Shown piece by piece: positions 1 to 11,125 of a DNA stretch of 37,396 nucleotides (its first letter is position 1; the number at the start of each line of letters is the position of its first letter). The DNA lies in NCBI GenBank assembly GCA_003427395.1, contig BFEA01000297.1, positions 593,080 through 630,475 on the forward strand. Direction: 5' to 3'. This stretch comes from Chara braunii (taxonomy: Eukaryota > Streptophyta > Charophyceae > Charales > Characeae). The position numbers and the translations under genes are program-made. Under the pieces are notes generated by a model, which was not told the origin of the DNA, did not search any database, and saw only the letters and a list, made by a program, of their open reading frames with translations.

Positions 1-1
1 G

Positions 2-64
<63 letters not shown>
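1..64. repeat. (GA)n microsatellite
   Basis: An almost pure GA dinucleotide run opens the window and probably continues to its left. No gene is associated with it. Confidence 0.97.
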
Positions 65-68
<4 letters not shown>

Positions 69-203
69 CAGGTTGTCACAGCCCCTCTTTGTGTACGGTT
101 TACTGGGCAGCATACATGTATAATACATATATATATATACACATGAACATATACATAAACACACCGTAAAAGACTCACACGAACAAACATACACAGACAA
201 ACC

Positions 204-250
<47 letters not shown>
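204..250. repeat. (CA)n microsatellite
   Basis: A near-perfect CA run. A shorter interrupted GT-rich tract follows at about 317-400. The stretch 65-1063 holds only such low-complexity sequence and no gene that I can support. Confidence 0.95.
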
Positions 251-252
<2 letters not shown>

Positions 253-811
253 TGTCTTTCTCTCTCTCCGCGTGAAACTCTCTCTCTCTTTGAGGTGGAG
301 AGAGAGGGAGAGGATCAGTGTGTGTGTGTGGCACTGTGTGTGTGTGTATGTGTGTGTTCATGTGTGTCTTTGTCAGTGTGTGAGTGTGTATATATTTTTT
401 GATGTGTGTGTATATACATATACACATACACACCGATATACACATATGAACACCGAAACGATCGCTATATATATGCAAGGAATATGAGCATGAGCAATAG
501 ACAGAAATCCAGATTGCCAAATAACGAAGTTGCCAAGACAGCTGATCACCAAGCAGAAAGCACAATGCAAGTAGATACAGCCAAATAAGAGCAATACAAT
601 AAACTCAGATCATCAAATGTCGACGTCAACACTGTCTCGCCACATGAACATAGTATCTCAATATTGCTCTTCCACCTTGGCGCCCAGAACCCAACCTATC
701 TACTCACCCTACACTAGCCTACTTTTTGTTCATGCATCTGGAAGCACTTCGATAGCCGAAGACCAATGTACGTGACGAAGTTGACGATGCAGACCGCCAG
801 CAAACACCTTG

Positions 812-818
<7 letters not shown>

Positions 819-876
<58 letters not shown>
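819..876. repeat. (CT)n microsatellite
   Basis: A perfect CT run of nearly 60 bases. The arginine/glutamate and serine/leucine repeat ORFs that cross it are artefacts of the dinucleotide. Confidence 0.96.
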
Positions 877-878
<2 letters not shown>

Positions 879-960
879 GGTGTGCAGACAAGGTGAAAAA
901 AAAAAATAAAGAAAAAAGAAACAAAGACATTATCAGCAAACTACATATAGAGGACGACAT

Positions 961-1027
961 ACGCACACACACACGCACACACGCACACATAGGCACACGC
1001 ACACGCACATATTCCCACACACACACC
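961..1027. repeat. Interrupted (CA)n microsatellite
   Basis: CA repeats interrupted by CG and TA steps, ending about 36 bases before the inferred left edge of element A. Confidence 0.9.
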
Positions 1028-1701
1028 TGTGCCAAAGTGGATGAACACGAAGGTGCGAGACACTGTGACGATCTCTTTTCTGTATATGCGCCATCTTTTG
1101 CACCATAGTACTGGTGGGTTCAAGCTATGGGGAGGGTGGAAAAGAAAGGGTCTGGTCCAATTACATTTATGCCCCCGTTTTTGTTTATGCAAAAGTGTGG
1201 ACCATGGCGGTAGGTGGGAACGCGCCATAACGAACATGGAGAATAACGGTTGATGCAACTTCTTTCTTTCTTTCTTTTTGTTTTTACTAATGATGGAATT
1301 GGGCGGGGAGTTTTTGGCACGATTTTCCCACGAAGAATCTTTTTGAATTTTGAACTCTCACGGGTTTTCGGAATTTCTTCTTGCCATTAGGATTTTTAAT
1401 TAGGCTAGGAATTTGGGAACGTCGTAATTGTTTTTGGCTGTAACTGCACGAGTTCTAATCGCAATTGTAATCTCTTCTTACTCCTTGGCCATCGCAAATG
1501 TAACAATAATCCTTCCCTTCTTGACATCGTTTTGCGCGCTCTTCTTCCTCCTTGTCGCATTGGCCCGAACAGTGCATGACTGGACGATTCGTGGAGAGAG
1601 GGTATGACCCCCAGGCCACGGTCTAGCCATGCAGCTGCAGTCACTTCCTCTCCTCTTTGACTTCAACGCAATCTTGGCTATCTCGCGCAGGTACTAGGTT
1701 C

Positions 1702-1707
1702 TATAAA
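1702..1707 (+). promoter_or_regulatory. TATA box of the element A LTR
   Basis: TATAAA lies in the LTR position equivalent to the TATA boxes at 17143 and 24601 in element B. It probably marks the U3/R side of the element promoter, with transcription starting about 30 bases downstream. Confidence 0.6.
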
Positions 1708-1788
1708 ATCTGCAAGCGTAGCTAATTCACTCTCTAATCTACACTTGGAAGTTAGTGCGGTCGAGAGGATCAGCTAGCGAGCAGAACG

Positions 1789-1794
1789 GTGAGT
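1789..1794 (+). promoter_or_regulatory. Candidate 5' splice donor in the LTR leader
   Basis: A consensus GTGAGT donor lies about 85 bases downstream of the TATA box. The equivalent site is GTGAGT in the 3' LTR of element B (24700) and GTGAGA in its 5' LTR (17242). A spliced leader is an inference. Confidence 0.35.
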
Positions 1795-2929
1795 AGGGAG
1801 TTGGGCAATCCAACGAGCTGGTGCTGGGTATGCGAGGTTGACGTGTGGCTGCGAAGGACTGTGGCACACGGGCAAACCTGGCTTGCATACTCGGACTAAT
1901 CGGGATGACAACTTCGGGTTGATTGGTAGGTGCGAGGTGAAGGGCTGCAAGCGTCGTGGGAACTTCGAGACTCGAGAGAGAGCGCGGTTTGTTGAAGTGG
2001 GGTTATTTGTGTCCATCTTCTCTTCCTTTTCAGTGCAAAATGTATGCCAATCCCAAAATCGATTGATCACTCAGACAATTTGCATGGAGGGTTGTCGATC
2101 GTAAGGACGAGGGATTATAAGAAGTATGAGATGGGCGCCCTGGTGATGTATGTAATCCCGCCGCTCTTTGGTAAGCCCATGTTTCTGTGTATGCAATATC
2201 AATCGAATGTGTGATTTTGTGTTAAGCCGGTAGAAGTTGTTTCTGCGGATAAATCCGGGTCAAGATAGATGCATGCATGACAGGTAGGATTAAAGTTTGT
2301 ATATATGCTTGGGTAAGGGTTGGATCTCCTTCATGCATGATCACCCTCTTTTTCCTTCTGACCGTCGAACAGCCGCCTGATTTGTACAAGTTTCCTCTTT
2401 TTTGGTGGGAACAGATCATATGCGCGCACGTATACGAGTGGCCACCAAAACGGCAATCATCACGTATATGCGTGTCTGCATGACCCATCCCCGACACTAC
2501 ATCTCCTAGAACGACCAAATGTATGAGTTAAATCCCCCTTGCGAAATATGGATATTGGTGTTCCATTCTAGATCGCTGATCGTGCTAGTTTAAGGAACCC
2601 TGAGTGTCGGGAATACTGGGAGAACGAACAACCCTTCCGCCGATCGAACTCAAGGTTCCCAACCTGCCCCTGCCAAAATGAGAACGATCGGTTGTGTGCA
2701 TGGGACTTTCACAGGGCCATCAGACAAAATTCTCGACTCTGAGAAGTGTGAAACCAAAGACATGGCCCTACATAGAACCACTTGCATTTTTGTCCTTGAA
2801 CTTGGCATTCGAGATCTCAGTTCTGGCTTGGGACTCCACCCCCACTTTCCTAAAATCCTTGGCACATCCCTACTACGCACTTCCGGGCCTCCTCACTCCA
2901 AAAACAGGAAGTCGCGTTGGGCATGAGGT

Positions 2930-2942
2930 TGGTATCGGAGCC
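2930..2942 (+). other. Primer-binding site, initiator tRNA-Met type (element A)
   Basis: TGGTATCGGAGCC differs by one base from TGGTATCAGAGCC, the usual plant retrotransposon site complementary to initiator tRNA-Met. It directly follows the LTR end GGGCATGAGGT. This orients the element on the plus strand and suggests a plant-like host. Confidence 0.8.
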
Positions 2943-3096
2943 GACACGTGTCAAGACCAAGGACTGACAAGTGATTCAGCTTCGCAACTAGATCGACATG
3001 GCGAGCCCAAAACGAGGACAGTATCGACAGAGAAACACGCCGAGGCGCGATCCAGTAGTAACTCGAAGTAGATCGGCGGGCCGACAAACAGCCGAC

Positions 3097-4271
3097 ATGA
3101 ACGCTAACTAAGCACCAAACGTGAATATGCAGCGAGGCGGAGCAAACCCCACTAGACCTATTCCCTCGCAGCCAATCCGGGTTCCAGCGCCCGCAACCCC
3201 ACTAGATTTGTACCTATTTCAAGCTATTTGACTATGCCCATCACTTGGGCAGAGCATGGTTAGCCACACTCTGTGCACAAGAATACAATAATGATGATGC
3301 CAGAATTAATATCCCTGCACGATTGGGAGGGGATGTGCACCACTGGTTCAACACCTACGCTTGGTTTGATCTCCCGACCTTTGAGAGGGATTTTCTACAC
3401 AGAATCGACTACATACATCATGAGTAAGCTTTCTTTATGATCAAGGATTGAGTTCAGAATCCCGTCTAATCCGTCGCTAAACTTGTTCATCGGCAGACTT
3501 AGAAGCCGCGCAATGCGGGCAAAATTGTGGAAGCAATTCTCCCCCATTAACCACACCATGCAACAGATTATGGATGGGGCAGAGGAAATGGAACGAAAGT
3601 TGACCACTAGTTTCCTAGAAGGAGAGGACCACTCTAAGGACGGAGATTCCTCAGAACTAGCTAGGGCGAAAGCGGAGCTAGACACGCTCCAAAACAAATT
3701 AAAAAACATGGTCTTTGTCTCGGGTCCCGTCACCTATCTGGAGCAGGTAGGTACTAAGAAGTCGTTGCTTGATACAACTCCCGAACTGCCTGTAACAGTC
3801 GCTTCCATGCCCCTTCAAGACGCTACTGCAAAAACGAACGAGTCGAGTGCGATTCTAGAACTTTCATGGACGTTAGTAAATCTAATGCAGAAGAGCAAGA
3901 AGGAGAAGTGCAAGCACAATACTCGAATAGAAACGTTGATGCGCTCGATGCGCCCCATTCTCGATCGAGCTGCAACTATGACCCCAGGAGTAGCTTCCGC
4001 GCAGGCCATGGGGGGCGTTGTAGCTGGTACGAGTGTAAGGATGGATGGGTGTTATATGTGTCACCAACCAGGCCACATAGCACGGGAATGCCCCAACCGA
4101 CCTGCACAGGCCCAGATTGGAGCAACCCCCATGGCAGCCGCACCAATCGCCAACGGACCTGGAAAAGTAGGCACGATGGTGGAAGAAGCGGAAGGAGGGG
4201 GAAATGTGACGGTTGCTATCGAAGAAGTCGTTGAGCTCATTCCACTCGATCAATACATTTCGTTGGGATAA
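3097..4271 (+). pseudogene. gag pseudogene of element A (capsid and zinc knuckle)
   Basis: Gag makes the nucleocapsid shell of the retrotransposon particle. The likely start is the ATG at 3097, equivalent to the ATG at 18910 in element B, but an in-frame stop follows four codons later. A capsid-like segment is readable at 3245-3427 (it contains the words WFNTYAWFDLPTFERDFLHR), then stops and a deletion break it. The longest open part, 3483-4271, holds an alpha-helical, charged capsid C-terminal region and a CCHC zinc knuckle (C-x2-C-x4-H-x4-C) at 4050-4091. Element A retains about 150 bases of gag N-terminal region that element B has lost. The gene is clearly non-functional. Confidence 0.85.
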
Positions 4272-5374
4272 CCGGGATTGGGAATGATTGGAGCCATTCG
4301 CCCGACGACTGAAGAGCACGAAATAACAGAATGGAGGCCATCTCCACGAGAAATGGAGTCCGACGGACCCGCATTCATGACATGAGAAATTAAAGTTTTG
4401 GATATAGTTCGGGCAATAGATCATCGAATTCCCCTACCAATCGAACACCTGTCCATATCGGAACAGCGAAACGACCGGATGTTGCAACACTGCAAGGCGA
4501 ACCGAAAGCGGTTTGCCTTTGCTAAACTAGAGACCGTCAAGGGAAAGGCTCCAATCCGAGAAGCCGATGTTCCCAGCACCTCAGACCCGGTGCGCTTGGG
4601 GCTGATCCAAAAGGATGACCGCTTCCTACGCATCAAGGCTATCCCGTGAAAATCCGCAGAAGTTTGGGGAGTTCCCTACAGTGTGAACATCGATTCAGGG
4701 GTGGCCATATTGGTCGTCTCCCTGAGAGTGGTAGAATGGTCTGGAAGAAACAAGGATCAGATCCCACCAATGGAGGGTGACCACCTCATCTCCGCTGATA
4801 AGGAAAAAATCAAAGCAGTGGGGCGGATGACGAATGTCGCTTTCAGATTAGGAAAAGTTCATGCATTGCCAGTGGGAGATGTCGTGGTTTTAACGTGAAT
4901 ACATATGACGTCCTTATCGGATTACCTGCCCTCACTGCGCTTCAAGCTAACTTAGATTTTGAAAAGCGATCAATTATCCTCAAGAACACAGGCGGAAAAC
5001 CGTATACCATCCCAATGGGTCTCACTCTCCGGACGACATTGACTGCAGTCCGGAGAGATCGCCCAGAAGTCGGGGGATCACTCCGAATGACCACTTGGGG
5101 AGAGTCCACCGACGACTCAGATAAGGAACCCGTGTCCTCCCCGTGTACTTCCGAAAGCGAGGAGGAAACGGACCCTGCGATCCTGGATAGTTTGCTACCC
5201 GATTTGGAAGAAACCAGCAGAGACGTTTGTCCTCACGGAGCGAAACCTTCGATGGGCGCAGACCCTAATCTTGGGGGAGCCGTTGTCGGTGCGAATACCC
5301 TTACAAGGGTATCCGCCCTAGTCTTTGCAAGTAACAGGAATAACTTTGGTTTAAAGATTAGGCATTCCGCGTGA
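4272..5374 (+). pseudogene. Aspartic protease / pol N-terminal pseudogene of element A
   Basis: The readable pieces are 4398-4649, 4683-4898 and 4895-5374. They correspond in order to the protease region of element B. The active-site triad is preserved as IDSG near 4690-4700, followed by the hydrophobic VAILVVS strand, as expected for a retropepsin that matures Gag-Pol. The flap and C-terminal lobe are partly readable (NTYDVLIGLPAL). Internal stops and frame changes at about 4650 and 4898 make it inactive. An acidic serine-rich linker begins at about 5110 and then the element is cut off before RT. Confidence 0.75.
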
Positions 5375-6820
5375 GGCGCGGCTGTGTCTATGGTTTACAT
5401 TGGCTGGGTGGTTGACTAGAGCTGAAGGTGTGTGGGCACACAAGTTTTGAGGCGCGCGTGATCTTTTGATTGTTGATGGTTAAAGAGTCGGCGTGATCGC
5501 CGACCAAATTTTGTTATCTTCTAATTAAACAAGGATTAACAAGATTATGCCTCTTGGATTGGTGCACTTGCCAGCGACATGTGCATATGTACGGAGGGCG
5601 ATATCGATAACAATGTGAATTTTGAACGCATCTTAGTAGGCCTGCGCGATGCGCGGGTATTGTTTTATTTAGATATCCGCCAAGACTTGACTCAGACTTG
5701 GGCCTGGCCCTATTGGTTATAATATCGGACATTTACCCGGGAGATTCAGGGATCGAGATCGAGCAGCGACGACGCGGGGATATCAGAGTAGCGCGAAGAG
5801 ACCGAGGGAGTGAGGGCCCGACGGGGCTATCCCCCATGGTTTTGTCATTAGAGGCGTCGGAACGGTAATGGCGGTCTCTTTTCCCTCGTTCGTCGTATTT
5901 TTAACAATGAAAAGGGTAGATATTTTATTATTTTATTATTTTATTATTTTATTATTATTATTATTATTATTTTATTTATGCATCGGCATTCTTGACTAAG
6001 ACGAGGCGCCGATTTTTAGAGGCCGTCATGGCAGCCAAGGACCTTGAACGCTCGCTTTCTTTGGTTGACCTACTGGTTCCTGTATGTTCGGGGTGCTGGC
6101 GGAGTTCTTCTTTTTCGCCTGACTTGAAGGGCGGACCGGAAAGGTCAATGCATGGAGAATGGTGGGGCTCGTTGTCGAAGCTTCCCTCGCTTCCCACTTA
6201 GAGAGCGTCGATAGCCTAAAGTGGAAGGGAATTGGAACATTCCAAGCGGGCCTATGGGGTTGCAGCCCGAGGGTGTCAGGGGTCGCTACGGGCGCATAGT
6301 CCACCACACGACGGAGGTTTATATGTGAGCATGCCCAGGGGACAGTAGAGCAGAGCGCTGTAGGAACCGCTGCAGCAACCGCCCACGTGAAGACCCCTCT
6401 CCCACTTTGACTTCAAAATTATCATTAGAATATTTGCTACTACCATCAAGATCTGCACTGGGACCCGCTCCACGGAGGTGCGAGCTGGAGATGTTGCTGC
6501 AAGCCAGTGCCCTCCCACCTGCGGCAGCATCAGAGCCGCCTCAATGGCTGAATATGCGTTGCTCACTGTAGTGTCGTCAAGTCGGGGCTATTCGTTTCGG
6601 CAGGTGAGTTGATACTCACTCCTTAGTTGATTTTAACACTCAGGATTGTCATTCTACTGCCCATATCGGTCGCACCCGTTCCAGAGTCTGCATTGGAATG
6701 GAGTTTAGCGCACGGCAGGGCATCGGCGCAGAGCGAGGTGACTGGAGATACGGCGAGCCAACGCAGCGAATGAAAGAAAATTGATCTGGACGGGATGTTG
6801 CGCAGGTGCAATCGAAGAGA
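5375..6820. other. Gene-free interval with an AT-rich microsatellite
   Basis: I see no gene here. The only clear structure is the ATT/ATTTT repeat at 5921-5978, which has its own entry. ORFs in this stretch are short, lack domain-like composition and occur on both strands. Confidence 0.6.
5921..5978. repeat. (ATTTT)n / (ATT)n microsatellite
   Basis: Alternating ATTTT and ATT units, imperfect, about 58 bases. Confidence 0.92.
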
Positions 6821-7450
6821 GGGATGGCGGAGAGAGAAGGACTTCGGAGCAGAAGACCTGGGCACGAAGGAGGTAAAGGTGAGCGAACGGGCGAAGTAGT
6901 AGGAGGGGAGTAAAAAGAAGGTGAGTGAACCCAAACGGGATTTTGCGCCGGGTACGTTCGAGAAGTAGAATGGCGAAGCGGAGAGGGAGAGTTGGCTATG
7001 GGGATGAGAAAACGCGCGCCCCCTTCGATTCTTAATAGAACCAGGCAAGGGAGGAGGCGATTTCAGGGTTCACGTCTCGGGCGAGCGCAGTAGTTATGTT
7101 AGCTTTGGGAGTAGATTAGTGGGATAGGAGGTTAGTAGAAAAAGGGGTGCGCCGAAAGATGGCGGAGGGATGGCTATGGCAGGGAAGGGAAAAGCAATAT
7201 CTTGCTCGATTCATAATGGAATCGAGCGAGGAAAAGTCCTAAACGGGGGTTGTGGGGGCAGCCGAGTGTAATGGTGAGGTTAGTTTTAGTGTTAGACCAA
7301 TAAAATAGGGGTTAGAAGGGAAAGAAGTCGCGCGGAGGGATTGTGGAAGCAAAGATGGCGGGAGAATAATGCAGAGATCTTACTCGATTCACAACGGAAT
7401 CGAGTGATGTGAGATATGTAATGGGGGGCTTATGAACCAAGGCGAGTTGA
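6820..7450. repeat. Degenerate tandem repeat, period about 180 bp
   Basis: Three clear copies share a palindrome-like block beginning GATTC...AATCG (7027, 7208, 7386; spacings 181 and 178). Between them lie the recurring words GATGGCGG and GGCTATG and a purine-rich spacer. An older, weaker copy may precede at about 6820. The conserved block, such as CTCGATTCATAATGGAATCGAG, is an imperfect inverted repeat. No coding capacity is apparent. Confidence 0.65.
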
Positions 7451-9150
7451 ACGTCTAGATGACTAGGAAGGGAAGTAGATAGAAAGCAGATATTGGGAAA
7501 AGGGCGAGGAAGAAACTGAGAAACGTAGGGGGTCGAGAGTAAGGTTGGGAAAAAGAAGTTAAATGGGATATACGTACCTGGTCATGTCCTAGGGAAAGAT
7601 CCGTTTTCAATTGTATGTATGACGAGCAGCAGAGAAAGGTTGCGTCGTGGTCCCGACTGCTTAGTGGTCTCGGAGGCGTTGGCAGCAACACATCCGTTCG
7701 GGCTCCAATCGAAGATTCGTCTTTGGTGACGGGTTAGCCAGGCAACGGGCAGGAATGTGCAAAAACAGAGAGAATCTAGCGAGAGATTCATTATCGGTGA
7801 ACGTTTCGGAGAGAGAGAGGGAGAGAGAAGGAAGGAGGGGAGACTGTGGGGACAACATGCAGGGCAGCCGCGGACTTGGATGAAGGGGCGAAAAACTATT
7901 CGAGTTGCCAGACAGTTAGTTCTCGTAGAAGTTCTACATCAGGCGCTGCGGTCATCGGGTGAGCCACCGCATTGCATTGTCCGATCGGAAGCAGAGGCGA
8001 GGCAGTAGAACGACGGGCGCTAAGCCAGTGAAGCGGAACAGCGAAGGGGAGTCCCCGCTCGGACGCAAGACTGTGTAGCAGCGCTTCGCCAAAGAGGGCA
8101 TTGTCTGATTGAACGCTGCTACGACTTGTGTGGCGGTGGTCTGAGTACCGGCCTGCCTAATTGCTGTGTTTTAGTTGGGGCTGCTGCAGTGTCCGTTGGG
8201 TGGGTGATGAGCCAAGTTGTTGCCACTGGTTAGCTATGGCTGGCACTGTTTGCAACCACTGTTGTGGTCACGCTTTGATTCCGAAAGAGTAGACCGCTGG
8301 TGTGATCGAAGGTGGTCGGGCTATGTTCCAAGCAACTGACCGATGCGGGGTGTGGCAAGCACACAGGCCCGAATATGGGCCCAGGGGTGGGTGATGCCCT
8401 ACCGCAGCCTTTCCTGATTGGGTGAGGGAGAACACTGTGTTCTTGAGCCACGGGCAGTGTCGTGAGCTGTGGCCAGTACATTTTGAGCCACGGACCTCCG
8501 AGAGACGGCTGAGCCTTGTTGAGGAGTCGACGCCGCGATTGTGGAGGAGTGTCAAGGAGTTATTGCCGCGAACTAGGAGGTCGTCAGAGGGTTGACTGCA
8601 ACAGGTTGACGTCAGTTTGATCAGGCTGGTGCGCGATTCTGGCCGCCATTGCGGGGCCCTCAGGCGAGTCAAGATTTCAAGGCCCTCCCGCGCGAGTCTG
8701 AGTGCACCCCCCTTAGATTTGAGATACTAAAAACCTTCTCCTTTTGTCCTTCTGACTCTAAGTTTAATCCATTGGTTCTGAGAGGAAGGCGACAGGCGGG
8801 ATTGCAACCTGTAGGACCGCAACAAGACTCTGTGGGGAGTCCACCCACCAATTGCAGGAGCTCTGCCGAAACCTAAGCGAGGTTCTGGAGGCAGGGAACC
8901 GTCAGGTATATCCTTTTCTATCTGTATGACCCCACTATACCCCTGTTTACTTATCTCCTTTTAGTTTGACTGATATATGCATAAGATTGCCCCTATGACT
9001 TTGCTTTATTTCAGGACCTAATCAGACTGAATGGAAGGAATATCTGAGAGTGAAGCATAAGTTTATTTTTGTTTTTGATTGAAAGCAGACAAGGGTGGTG
9101 AACAAGGAGAAGGTGGGAGGAAGGTAGACTGCATGCGTTTGACCGGGTCA
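7451..9150. other. Interval without recognised features
   Basis: Purine-rich and G-rich on the plus strand up to about 8900, then AT-richer. ORFs are short and unconvincing on both strands, and I recognise no domain, RNA gene or clear repeat. Confidence 0.5.
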
Positions 9151-9160
9151 ACCAAGGACT

Positions 9161-9778
9161 AGGCATTGTTTCTAAGATGAATGGCTCATGGCTATGTTTA
9201 TTTCGCTGTTTTCTGACGGGTCATGCATTGTTTCTAAGTTGAATGGCCTGGTTGTTGTGTGTAATTTATGAGGGTTTGCTTGATTTGAAGGGTTTAAGTT
9301 CTTGTTTTGTTCCGAGGGAGGATTTTGGTCTAAGGCTGAGCATTGTTTCTAAGCTGAATGGTTTAGCCTGAAAACCACGTACATAAGTATAAACTTAGTA
9401 TAAAAGAAAGTACTTAACTTATATTTGCATGTGAATTGGCAGTTGGACATTGTTTCCAGGCCGAATGGTCCAGCGCTAAGCCATATCACTAAGAAGAAAA
9501 GGGAAATTACAAAGTATAATTGGAAGTAATTTGGGCAAGTTGAACATTGTTTCCAAGCCGAATGGTTCAGTCCCCTGCCCATATTTGCATTTCTTTTGAA
9601 AACAAAGTAAGAGAGCTACTAAATTTTGGATATAAAACAGTTCAAGGTGGCTAGGCATTGTTTCCAAACCGAATGGTCTAGTCAAATGTCCAAAGAAGAG
9701 AGAAGTAGTAGTGCAACCTGTTCGTGTATATCTTTAGGGACGCTGCACATTGTTTCCAAGTCGAATGATCTAGCATTG
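9161..9778. repeat. Seven-copy spaced hairpin-motif array
   Basis: A roughly 26-base motif with core CATTGTTTCYAAG followed by GAATGG recurs with the C of CATTG at 9164, 9226, 9341, 9448, 9545, 9656 and 9748 (spacings 62, 115, 107, 97, 111, 92). Spacers are AT-rich and unrelated to one another. In copies 3 to 6 the flanks can pair: TGGAC/GTCCA in copy 4, TGAAC/GTTCA in copy 5, CTAGGC/GTCTAG with one wobble in copy 6, and GGCTGAGC/GTTTAGCC with two wobbles in copy 3. The bases differ while pairing is kept. Copies 1, 2 and 7 pair poorly. Confidence 0.85.
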
Positions 9779-10069
9779 TGCCATATGTAAGTTGGGTATA
9801 AGGGTTGAATTAATTGAGGATTCATGAATTATCTTTTATGAATTGGCTTTGAGATGGTGAGAATACTTACCTTTGTGGTTTGGTCTGCGTGTGACTGAGT
9901 GCGACTACTACTTAGTCTGAGTTTTAGTTTCATAGGTAGTTGCTTTAGTTGCTCGCCACGTGCTAGAGTCATAGGAGTTAGTTTCAATTCCTGCATTTTC
10001 TTAGCTAAGTTTATTTTTACTTAGGTTGATTTCTGTATTTTCAGGGATCATTTGTTATACTTGGTCTTA

Positions 10070-10700
10070 TATAAATCTTAGTAAGTCACTTTCTCTACGG
10101 GAAGCGCTGCTGAAATTTCTACAAAACCAAGGAGTTAGTCAAATTTTGTTTTTTTAAGGGTATAGTTTTTCTAATTTTTTGGCTTAGTAAAAATTTGGAA
10201 AACCTCCCTTTCTAAAGGGAGTGTTGCCCAATTTTTTGCTAATTCAGGGATTAGGACAAAATTAGACCTTGAGAAGTTAAAGTCACTTTAGATTCTGAAC
10301 TTAGCTTTGTATAAATCTAGGGATAATACTTTCTCTACGGGAAGCGCTGTCGAAATTTTTACAAATCTAAAGAGTTACGTTAAATTTTGTTCTAGTTGAA
10401 CTCAGGTCTTGTTCTGAGTTCATATCTGACTTTGTATAAATTTGGAAAGTCTACCTTTCTAAGGGAAATGCTGCCCAAATTTTTACTAATTCAAGGAGTT
10501 AGACAAAATTTGACTTTTCAGAATATAGTTGATTTTTGTTTTCATATTTGAGTTATTATAAATTTTGGAAAAACACCTTTCCTTCAGGAAGCGCTGCCAA
10601 AATTTTCTTTGTTAAGAGGAGCTAGATTATATTTTGACATGTGATAATTCTGACAATCCACTCCGTATGGAGGAGACTCTGTCAAAGATCTGCCTTTTCA
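10070..10700. repeat. Hairpin-forming tandem array, period about 122 bp
   Basis: Units start near 10070, 10187, 10310, 10435, 10557 and (degenerate) 10645. Each has an outer stem and an inner hairpin. Outer stems: AAATTTGG (10438) with CCAAATTT (10475) in unit 4, and AAATTTTGG (10560) with CCAAAATTT (10597) in unit 5. Inner hairpins: CTCCCTTTCTAAAGGGAG in unit 2, CTTTCCTTCAGGAAG in unit 5, and CTCCGTATGGAG in unit 6. Units 1 and 3 are nearly identical in the inner part and units 2 and 4 resemble each other, so a dimeric higher-order repeat of about 240 bp is likely. No ORF spans it. Confidence 0.85.
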
Positions 10701-10987
10701 TTTGGCACTGACTTAGGGATAGACTCAAAATTAGCTAAGTAGAATGATTCTTGGTGAAGTCGTGGTATGGAGATTACCCTCGATTTGGACTTATAGATTT
10801 AGCTTGGGAGTTGACCTGACTTGTGTTACAGGTCCTCTTTAACATTTAATTCGAAATCAGGACTAGATTCAGCTTGATCCTACAAGGATCACCTTCTATT
10901 ATCACTGATAACAGGTCGGTTGCCGATTCGTCGGTCCACGACTCAACTCTAATTCACCATCGAATACTCAACCTAAGAGGTTTTAAC

Positions 10988-11005
10988 TCCCTGGCGACGG
11001 CGCCA
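10988..11005 (-). other. Candidate tRNA-Asp-type primer-binding site
   Basis: On the minus strand TGGCGCCGTCGCCAGGGA resembles the primer-binding site TGGCGCCGTTGCCGGGGA used by some plant Ty3/gypsy elements with tRNA-Asp. If real, an LTR lies at higher coordinates (ending near 11006) and the internal region runs left through the two hairpin arrays. I found no matching second LTR and no coding domains, so it would be a non-autonomous or decayed element. Confidence 0.4.
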
Positions 11006-11125
11006 AGAAGATTCCGAGGTCCTCAGTGACCAATAGGGTTGTGGGGTTTGTGTAGCCTGTCACGTCCCCTCTCGCCTCTCGGGGACGCTAGGGGGAACAG
11101 TATTTGTGTACCATGATAAGGATCG

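Larger units (their letters stand above)
1064..2929 (+). repeat. 5' LTR of element A
   Basis: The left edge is inferred from TGTGACG followed by TTTCTGTA, and from the downstream GGTCCAATTAC, which match the first 80 bases of the LTRs of element B. Further right, the TATA region, the stretch around GACGAGCTGG-like sequence (1818-1830) and the last 100 bases ending in GGGCATGAGGT all align with element B. The right edge is fixed by the primer-binding site. The LTR is about 1.87 kb, shorter than the 2.4 kb of element B, and the segment that carries the LTR ORF in B is not recognisable here. Confidence 0.7.
1064..5374 (+). mobile_element. Element A: decayed, truncated Ty3/gypsy LTR retrotransposon
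   Basis: The order is 5' LTR, tRNA-Met-type primer-binding site, gag with zinc knuckle, and aspartic protease, all on the plus strand. It belongs to the same family as element B, because the gag and protease regions align over long stretches (for example the shared words QFSPINHT and AKAEL in gag, and QHCKANRKRFA near the protease). Reading frames are broken by many stops and indels. Nothing resembling RT, RNase H, integrase or a 3' LTR follows after about 5374, so the right side is lost. The exact breakpoint is uncertain and lies somewhere in 5230-5375. Confidence 0.85.

Noticed and set aside
1-1063. ORFs over the microsatellites as small proteins
   Set aside because: They are translations of dinucleotide repeats in several frames.
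9161-9778. CRISPR array
   Set aside because: Copies are imperfect, spacers vary from about 36 to 90 bases, there are no cas genes, and the surroundings are eukaryotic.
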